From assembly GCA_008012315.1 (NCBI GenBank), contig SSEL01000028.1:1-43336 (forward strand): 43,336 nucleotides of DNA, given 5' to 3'. Under the pieces are notes generated by a model that had not been told where the DNA came from, ran no database searches, and saw only the letters and a list, made by a program, of their open reading frames with translations. This DNA is from Rhodospirillaceae bacterium (lineage in GTDB: Bacteria > Pseudomonadota > Alphaproteobacteria > Dongiales > Dongiaceae). Both the position numbers and the translations under genes were made by a program. Shown one piece after another: positions 36,810 to 43,336 of this stretch (positions within the stretch are counted from its first letter, which is position 1; every line of letters starts with the position of its first letter).

Positions 36810-37709
36810 TCAACCGGTCAATTTGCCCTCGGCCACCTTGCGCAGCAGGAAGTCGCGGAAAACCTGGATGCGCTTGGAGGAGCGCAATTCCTCCGGATAG
36901 ACGAAATAGCTGTCGATCCGGGGACCCTGCATTTCCGGCAGGATTCGCACCAGGGCGGTGGATTCCTGTGCCATGTATTCGGGCAGGGAGGCGAGGCCGA
37001 GGCCGCTCTGCACCGCCCGCAGGATGGCATAGACGCTGTTGACCTTCAGGATCGGCCGGCGCTGGCCATCGCGCTTGGCGCTGGTATGGAGCAGCCAGTC
37101 GATATCCTTGACCGGCGGCTTGGTCGTGTCGTCGCCATAGACGATGATCCGGTGGTTGTCCAAATCCTCCGGGCTCTTCGGAATGCCGTGGCGCTTGATA
37201 TAGGCCGGCGAGGCATAGACGTTGAGATGCACCGTCATGAGGTGGCGCTGGATCAGTTCCGGCTGGCGCGGCGGCGCCATGCGGATGGCGACATCGGCTT
37301 CGCGCATGGAGAGATCGAGCTCGCGGTCTTCCAGCACCAGGTCGACCTGGACATCGGGATATAGCTCGATGAACTCGCCCAGGACCGGCGTTAGCCAGGA
37401 TGATCCGAAAGCCTGGGTCGCGGTGACCTTCAACTGGCCCTTCGGTTTGTCCTTGCTCTCGGTGAGCTGTGCCTCGGCCATTGCCAGCTTGGAGAAAACC
37501 TCATGGGCGGTGCGGTAGAGCAGCTCGCCCTGTTCGGTCAGGATCAGGCCGCGCGCATGGCGATGGAACAAAGCGACATTCAAGCTTTCTTCCAATGAAC
37601 TGATCTGCCGCGAAACGGCCGACTGACTCAGGTTTAAGGTTTCCCCTGCATGCGTGAAGCTGCCAGCCTCGGCCACGGCATGGAAGATACGCAGTTTATC
37701 CCAATCCAT
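36810..37709 (-). CDS. LysR-family regulator in the trxB operon
   Basis: A 299-residue LTTR starting MDWDKLRIFHAVAEAGSFTHAG. The HTH (LNLSQSAVSRQISSLEESLNV) is followed by an effector domain. This LysR next to trxB is, to my knowledge, a recurrent arrangement in alphaproteobacteria; its target is not known to me. It starts 43 bp after the trxB stop on the same strand, so the two are likely cotranscribed. The 25-residue upstream extension to 37784 overlaps trxB and is unlikely. Confidence 0.92.
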   Translation of the reverse strand: MDWDKLRIFHAVAEAGSFTHAGETLNLSQSAVSRQISSLEESLNVALFHRHARGLILTEQGELLYRTAHEVFSKLAMAEAQLTESKDKPKGQLKVTATQAFGSSWLTPVLGEFIELYPDVQVDLVLEDRELDLSMREADVAIRMAPPRQPELIQRHLMTVHLNVYASPAYIKRHGIPKSPEDLDNHRIIVYGDDTTKPPVKDIDWLLHTSAKRDGQRRPILKVNSVYAILRAVQSGLGLASLPEYMAQESTALVRILPEMQGPRIDSYFVYPEELRSSKRIQVFRDFLLRKVAEGKLTG

Positions 37710-37752
37710 TCGATCACCGATCGGCCATGATGGCCGCGTTGCGCGATCGCCC

Positions 37753-39015
<1,263 letters not shown>

Positions 39016-39017
39016 TC

Positions 39018-39545
39018 ATGCGCCGGGCAAAACTGGACAAAATCGATCTGCGCATTCTGGCGGATCTACAAGCTGATGGCCGCATGACCAATGTGGAATT
39101 GGCCCAACGCGCCGGTATTTCGGCGCCACCTTGCCTGCGCCGTGTGCGGGCGCTGGAGGATGCCGGCTATGTCCGCGGCTATCATGCCGAGATCAATCCG
39201 GAGGCATTGGGTTTTGGCGTCACCGTCTTTGCCCATGTCGGGCTGAACAGTCAGGCGGAGCATGATCTCAAGGCTTTCGAGGCGCTGGTTCAGACCTGGC
39301 CGCTGGTCCGGGAATGCCACATGCTGGCGGGGGAAACCGACTTCCTGCTGAAGGTCGTCGCCCATGACTGGGATTCCTATCAAAAGTTCCTGACCACCTG
39401 CCTGACTCCGGCGCCCAATGTCAGCCATGTGAAATCCGCTTTGGCGATTCGCTCCAGCAAGCAGCAGCCGGGCGTGCCGATCGAGGCGGATGAGCCGCAC
39501 GACGTCACGCAGCATCACACTCTCGATCCTCAAGCGGCGGAATAG
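39018..39545 (+). CDS. Lrp/AsnC-family transcriptional regulator
   Basis: A 175-residue regulator. N-terminal HTH (KIDLRILADLQADGRMTNVELAQ, SAPPCLRRVRALEDAG) and C-terminal RAM domain (VFAHVGLNSQAEHDL, CHMLAGETDFLLKVVAHD). The last 25 residues are a polar His/Asp/Gln-rich tail beyond the usual Lrp end. Upstream (38722-39017, 296 bp shared with trxB) there is TATAAT at 38971 and a palindromic TTGCGCAA at 38981-38988, a possible autoregulatory half of an Lrp site. Confidence 0.92.
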   Translation: MRRAKLDKIDLRILADLQADGRMTNVELAQRAGISAPPCLRRVRALEDAGYVRGYHAEINPEALGFGVTVFAHVGLNSQAEHDLKAFEALVQTWPLVRECHMLAGETDFLLKVVAHDWDSYQKFLTTCLTPAPNVSHVKSALAIRSSKQQPGVPIEADEPHDVTQHHTLDPQAAE

Positions 39546-39551
39546 CCAGCC

Positions 39552-40211
39552 TCATTTCTTTCGCGTCCGCGGTTTTGCCGTCGCCGGCTTTGTCGTCGGC
39601 GCTGTCCCCGCTGCTGCTTTGAGGCGGTCGATTTCGGCTTCCAGCGCCTCGATATGCTGCAGCATGCCGGCATGGGCGGCTTCCACGTCATCGACGCTGA
39701 AAAGCTGCGGGATATAGGCGGGACAGTTGACGTCCCAGGCTTCAACGGTGATGCGGATGGCGCGGCGCAGCGGTTGGCGCCAGGTCTCCGGTGTGACGGC
39801 GGCCAGCAATGCCGGATCATTCTCGACGATTTCGGCCGTGCCCCAGATCTTCAGCCGGCGGCGCTGGCTGTAATCCATGAAGAAAAGCTGGATCCGGGGG
39901 TTCTCGCTGAGATTGCCGAGGCTGATATACTGCTTATTGCCCTCGAAATCGGCAAAAGCCAGCGTCTGCGGGTCGAGGATCTTGATGAAGCCGGGTGGCC
40001 CGCCACGATGCTGGATGTAAGGCTGCCCCGCCTTCGAGGCCGTCGCCATATAGAAGGACACGCGGCTGCCGAGATAGGTGGCGAGGGCCGGCGTGATGTC
40101 GTTACGGCCGACGCTGTGCTGCAGCTCGGCATTCACCTCGACGGCATTGTGTTTCCGCTGCATCGCCAGGACCGCGTCGCTATAGGCGATTTCAGTGAAA
40201 TTCTTCGCCAT
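39552..40211 (-). CDS. Pyridoxamine 5'-phosphate oxidase-fold flavoprotein
   Basis: A 219-residue PNPOx-like protein (FMN- or F420-split-barrel). SFYMATASKAGQPYIQHRGGPPGFIKILDP and YISLGNLSENPRIQLFFMDYSQRRRLKIWGTAE are the two barrel motifs, each shown here in part as read. A short coiled coil (MLQHIEALEAEIDRLKAA) and a basic Ala/Pro/Thr/Lys-rich tail follow. The specific reaction is unknown; it is not the PdxH type. GAAGAG precedes ATG 40211. Convergent with the Lrp gene, with only six bases between stops. Confidence 0.85.
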   Translation of the reverse strand: MAKNFTEIAYSDAVLAMQRKHNAVEVNAELQHSVGRNDITPALATYLGSRVSFYMATASKAGQPYIQHRGGPPGFIKILDPQTLAFADFEGNKQYISLGNLSENPRIQLFFMDYSQRRRLKIWGTAEIVENDPALLAAVTPETWRQPLRRAIRITVEAWDVNCPAYIPQLFSVDDVEAAHAGMLQHIEALEAEIDRLKAAAGTAPTTKPATAKPRTRKK

Positions 40212-40458
40212 TTCAATCTCTTCAGGAAGTCATGCCGCATGCTACGGGATCGATCTGACAGCGGGAAGCTCTGAAAGCCGCCGGGAAATGCCAATTTCGC
40301 GGCGTTTGCTGCCGAAAATCACGTGCCGGTCGCTCGCGCAACGATTGCGCTCGGCATGCGAAACGCCTTGGATTACGGATCGCACGCTGTCATGTTCGGG
40401 TCGGTAAAAAATGACAGTCTCCGGCGATTGATCGAAAACCTGCCGGAATGAGGAAAGA

Positions 40459-41226
40459 ATGCAACGCGACGCCCGACTTGCCGAGATCGTGACGCTGGTG
40501 CGCCAGCGCGGTTACATGTCGATCGAATCTCTGGCGCAGCATTTCGATGTGACGCCGCAGACCATCCGCCGCGACATCAACGATCTGTCGGCGCAGGACC
40601 TGCTGCAGCGGCATCACGGTGGCGCGGGGCTGAATTCCAGCGTCCACAACACAGCCTATGCCGCGCGTCAGGTTCACGCCCTGACGGAAAAGCGCCGCAT
40701 CGCCCGGCTCTGTGCCGCGCATATTCCGGTCGAGACCTCGCTTTTCATCAATATCGGCACGACCAATGAGGAAGTGGCGCGGGCGCTGCTGCATCACGGC
40801 GGTTTGCGGGTGATCACCAACAACCTCAACGTGGCGGCGATTCTTTGCGAGAACAGATCCTCCGAAGTCATCGTCGCCGGCGGGGTGGTGCGCTCGGTCG
40901 ATCGCGCCATCATCGGCGAGGCGACGATCGACTTCGTCCGGCAGTTCCGGGTCGATCTCGGCATTATCGGCATCAGCGGCATCGATGCCGACGGCACGTT
41001 GCTCGATTTCGATTATCGCGAGGTCCGGGTCGCCCAGGCCATCATCGAAAATTCCCGCCAGGTTTTCCTGGTGGCCGACCATACCAAGTTCGAACGCCGC
41101 CCCATGGTCCGGCTGGGCCATCTCAGCCAGCTCAGCGCCGTCTTCACCGACCAGGCGCCGCCGTCCGCCATTCGCGATATCCTTGCCCAGCACGACGTCA
41201 AGCTGCACATCGCGGACGAAGATTAG
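40459..41226 (+). CDS. glpR: DeoR-family glycerol-3-phosphate repressor GlpR
   Basis: A 255-residue DeoR-type regulator. HTH at about 5-55 (RLAEIVTLVRQRGYMSIESLA, VTPQTIRRDINDL). The effector domain includes LFINIGTTNEEVARALL and VAGGVVRSVDRAIIGEATIDF, the phosphosugar-binding region. Followed by glpD, with GlpR-type operators between, which fixes the identity. GAGGAAAG lies before ATG 40459. The 247-bp gap upstream shows one weak half site (ATGTTCG at 40393). Confidence 0.92.
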   Translation: MQRDARLAEIVTLVRQRGYMSIESLAQHFDVTPQTIRRDINDLSAQDLLQRHHGGAGLNSSVHNTAYAARQVHALTEKRRIARLCAAHIPVETSLFINIGTTNEEVARALLHHGGLRVITNNLNVAAILCENRSSEVIVAGGVVRSVDRAIIGEATIDFVRQFRVDLGIIGISGIDADGTLLDFDYREVRVAQAIIENSRQVFLVADHTKFERRPMVRLGHLSQLSAVFTDQAPPSAIRDILAQHDVKLHIADED

Positions 41227-41309
41227 ACTTTCGACTGCTACCTCGCCGAACCTGACTGTCCCGCGATCCAGGCGGCCGGCGATGCCGGCGCCAGTGCCGG
41301 TACTCCCGA

Positions 41310-41361
41310 AATGTTCATTATCGAAAATATTACATCAAAATATTTTCGATAGAGAAAAATA
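41310..41361. promoter_or_regulatory. Two GlpR operators upstream of glpD
   Basis: AATGTTCATTATCGAAAATA (41310-41329) fits the E. coli GlpR consensus WATGTTCGWTAWCGAACATW at 18 of 20 positions by hand; a second, weaker site starts at 41341 (TATTTTCGATAGAG). The two also create a perfect 12-bp inverted repeat, ATCGAAAATATT (41320-41331) and AATATTTTCGAT (41339-41350). Confidence 0.75.
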
Positions 41362-41423
41362 TCCGGTTATGTTACGACAAAATCAGCCAAGTGGGGTCCC
41401 AAGGAAGGCGATAAGGCGCGGGC

Positions 41424-42929
41424 ATGACACAGGACAGGGTCGATCTGCTGGTCGTCGGCGGCGGTATCAACGGCACGGGCATCGCCCGGGATGCGGCCGG
41501 CCGCGGATTGAAAGTGCTGCTGGCGGAGCAGCGCGACCTGGCCAGCGCAACCTCATCGGCCAGCACCAAGCTCATTCACGGCGGCCTGCGCTATCTCGAG
41601 CATTATGAATTCCGGCTGGTGCGCGAGGCGCTCAGTGAACGGGAAGTGCTGCTGGAAAGCGCACCGCATATCATCTGGCCGCTACGTTTCATCCTGCCGC
41701 ATGAGAAATCGCTGCGGCCCGCCTGGATGATCCGGATCGGGCTGTTCCTTTACGACCATCTCGGCGGCCGCAAGCGCCTGCCGGCCTCGAAGCGGGTCGA
41801 TCTGACAAAGGCGCCGCTGCAATCCGGCCTCAAGGCCGAATACCAGATCGGCTTTGCCTATTCGGATTGCTGGGTCAACGATGCGCGCCTGGTGGCGCTC
41901 AACGCGCTGGATGCGCGGGAGCGCGGGGTCGAGATCCTAACCCGCAGCCCGGTTCTCTCGGCGACCCGCGAGGGCGATGATTGGGCCGTCGAGATCGGCG
42001 GTGATGCCATGATCGGCAACCGGCCGCGGTTGGTAAAAGCGCGCGCCCTGGTCAATGCGACCGGTCCGTGGGCGGGTAGTTTCATCGAGCAGCAGATCGG
42101 CGGGAAGCGCGATGGTCAGCTGCGTCTGGTCAAAGGCAGCCATATCATCGTGCCGCGTCTCTATGACGGCGAGCATGCCTTCATTCTGCAGAACGATGAC
42201 CGCCGTATCGTCTTCACGATCCCCTATGAGGATCGCTTCACCTTGGTGGGAACCACCGATATCGCTTATGAAGGCGATCCTGCCGGCGTGAAAATCTCGC
42301 CCGAGGAAACCGATTATCTCTGCAATGTCGTCAACCGGCATTTCAAACACAACATCACACCTGCCGACGTGACCTGGACCTATGCCGGCGTGCGGCCGCT
42401 CTTCGATAGCGACGGCAGCGAAAATGCGTCAGCCGTTTCCCGCGACTATGTGCTCGATCTCGAAAATGGCGAAGGTGCTGCGGTGCTGCTGAACGTCTTC
42501 GGCGGCAAGATCACGACCTACCGGCGTCTTGCCGAACATGCCTTGCAGAAGCTGCTGCCTTTCTTTCCACAAGCCGGCGGCGACTGGACGGCAAAAGCGC
42601 ATTTGCCGGGCGGCGACATCGCCAATGCGGATTTCACCGCTTTCGAGGCCGGCTTGGCCCAGCGCTTCACCTGGCTGCCGCCGGAGATGCGTCACCGCCT
42701 GGCACGCGCCTATGGCACCCGGATCGATCGGATCATCGGCACGGCGACATCCCTTGACAAGTTGGGTGCGCATTTCGGCGGCGACTTATACGAAGCCGAG
42801 GTTCGATATCTGGTCGACCAGGAATGGGCCCGAAACGTCGATGACGTTCTCTGGCGCCGCTCGAAGCTCGGCCTGCATCTTCCGGCCGAGGCGCAGAAAA
42901 AACTGCGCGACTGGTTCGCGGCTCGTTAA
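41424..42929 (+). CDS. glpD: Aerobic glycerol-3-phosphate dehydrogenase
   Basis: FAD-dependent membrane-associated dehydrogenase that oxidises glycerol 3-phosphate to dihydroxyacetone phosphate and feeds quinone. 501 residues. N-terminal FAD motif VVGGGINGTGIARDAAG, then SSASTKLIHGGLRYLEHYEF and GTTDIAYEGDPAGVKIS. The family C-terminal domain (LVDQEWARNVDDVLWRRSKLGLHL) is complete. Directly after glpR and its operators; the transporter and kinase of glycerol use are not in view. Confidence 0.97.
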   Translation: MTQDRVDLLVVGGGINGTGIARDAAGRGLKVLLAEQRDLASATSSASTKLIHGGLRYLEHYEFRLVREALSEREVLLESAPHIIWPLRFILPHEKSLRPAWMIRIGLFLYDHLGGRKRLPASKRVDLTKAPLQSGLKAEYQIGFAYSDCWVNDARLVALNALDARERGVEILTRSPVLSATREGDDWAVEIGGDAMIGNRPRLVKARALVNATGPWAGSFIEQQIGGKRDGQLRLVKGSHIIVPRLYDGEHAFILQNDDRRIVFTIPYEDRFTLVGTTDIAYEGDPAGVKISPEETDYLCNVVNRHFKHNITPADVTWTYAGVRPLFDSDGSENASAVSRDYVLDLENGEGAAVLLNVFGGKITTYRRLAEHALQKLLPFFPQAGGDWTAKAHLPGGDIANADFTAFEAGLAQRFTWLPPEMRHRLARAYGTRIDRIIGTATSLDKLGAHFGGDLYEAEVRYLVDQEWARNVDDVLWRRSKLGLHLPAEAQKKLRDWFAAR

Positions 42930-43015
42930 GCATCAACGCTGAGATCCAGCCCCTCTTCTGTCCGCTGGCCACCGCGACGACTTTACGGCAGGCTGGCAGC
43001 GGAAAGTGAGGAGAC

Positions 43016-43336
43016 ATGACCAGAACGATACTCATTACCGGCGGAACACGTGGCATCGGTCGGGCCACCGCGCTGCTGGCGGCGGCGGAAGGCTGGTCGG
43101 TCTGCGTGAACTACATCGGCAATGACGAAGCGGCCGCCGAGACGGTTGCCGAGATTGATGCCGCTGGCGGTCGGGGTTTGGCCATCCGGGCCTATATCGC
43201 CAAAGAGAGCGAAGTCGTCGATATGTTCGAGCGCGTTAAAGCGCACTGCGGCGCTCTGGATTATCTCGTGAACAATGCGGCGATCGTCGCGCCGGCGCAA
43301 AAATTGGCCGAGATGGATATCGGCCGACTCCGTCGC
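43016..43336 (+). CDS. SDR-family oxidoreductase (truncated by window end)
   Basis: The first 107 codons of a short-chain dehydrogenase. NAD(P)-binding motif ITGGTRGIGRATALLA, second strand CVNYIGNDEAAAE, and YLVNNAAIV (NNAG-type motif) are visible; the catalytic Ser/Tyr/Lys lie beyond the window. It begins at ATG 43016 with GAGGAG upstream. Resembles 3-oxoacyl reductase or glucose 1-dehydrogenase-type SDRs; the substrate cannot be told. It starts 86 bp after glpD. Confidence 0.9.
   Translation, partial: MTRTILITGGTRGIGRATALLAAAEGWSVCVNYIGNDEAAAETVAEIDAAGGRGLAIRAYIAKESEVVDMFERVKAHCGALDYLVNNAAIVAPAQKLAEMDIGRLRR

Overview
This 43.3 kb window is GC-rich chromosomal DNA from an alphaproteobacterium, most likely of the Rhodospirillales. 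That placement rests on the gene content (an aa3-type cytochrome c oxidase subunit IV peptide of 43 residues, a DUF2066 - AI-2E permease - Hda cluster, an Lrp - TrxB - LysR block, GANTC-rich regulatory DNA) and was not tested against a database. There is no rRNA, tRNA, CRISPR array, insertion sequence or phage gene that I can recognise. Most of the window is core metabolism, DNA repair and regulation.

Layout. 0-2.3 kb: catalase and a DUF1003 membrane protein. 2.2-2.4 kb: a gene-free gap holding a Fur-box-like promoter and an oppositely placed terminator, which together look like an unannotated iron-regulated small RNA. 2.5-5 kb: pabB-pabC (p-aminobenzoate for folate). 5-7 kb: an ABC-F ATPase. 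7-9.7 kb: ndk, a tiny oxidase subunit, and purM-purN. 9.7-12.9 kb: DUF2066 lipoprotein-like or periplasmic protein, AI-2E permease and hda. 12.9-16.3 kb: uvrC, pgsA and mobB on the minus strand. 16.35-16.8 kb: an AT-rich gap with DnaA-box-like sites and many GANTC sites. 16.8-18.2 kb: folB and a PTR1-like pteridine reductase. 18.7-21.3 kb: mprF. 21.3-24.4 kb: LysR regulator, PhyH-type dioxygenase and a MOT1-type molybdate permease. 24.4-27.2 kb: ybaK and uvrB. 27.3-29.8 kb: a MocR regulator divergent from an EamA transporter with a palindromic operator between them. 30-33.7 kb: aspartate aminotransferase, MsrP and a second AI-2E permease. 33.7-34.25 kb: a hairpin-rich stretch ending in a minus-strand terminator (candidate ncRNA). 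34.3-36.7 kb: a small membrane protein and a TetR-Rieske oxygenase operon. 36.8-40.2 kb: LysR, trxB, Lrp and a flavin-binding PNPOx-like protein. 40.4-43.3 kb: glpR, glpD with paired GlpR operators, and the first 107 codons of an SDR.

Themes. Folate/pterin genes recur (pabB, pabC, folB, PTR1-like SDR). Molybdenum genes recur (mobB, MOT1 permease, MsrP). Nucleotide excision repair is represented by uvrB and uvrC in separate loci, and phosphatidylglycerol metabolism by pgsA and mprF.

The most unusual content is non-coding: (i) the Fur-box/terminator sRNA candidate at 2261-2375; (ii) a dispersed, multi-hairpin palindromic element present three times (4981-5116, 12862-12942, 23123-23210), with compensatory stem changes between copies and ends that supply stop codons to neighbouring genes; (iii) the DnaA-box/GANTC/AT-rich gap at 16346-16815; (iv) the hairpin-rich minus-strand RNA candidate at 33770-33970; and (v) a 31-bp tandem duplication in the trxB leader.
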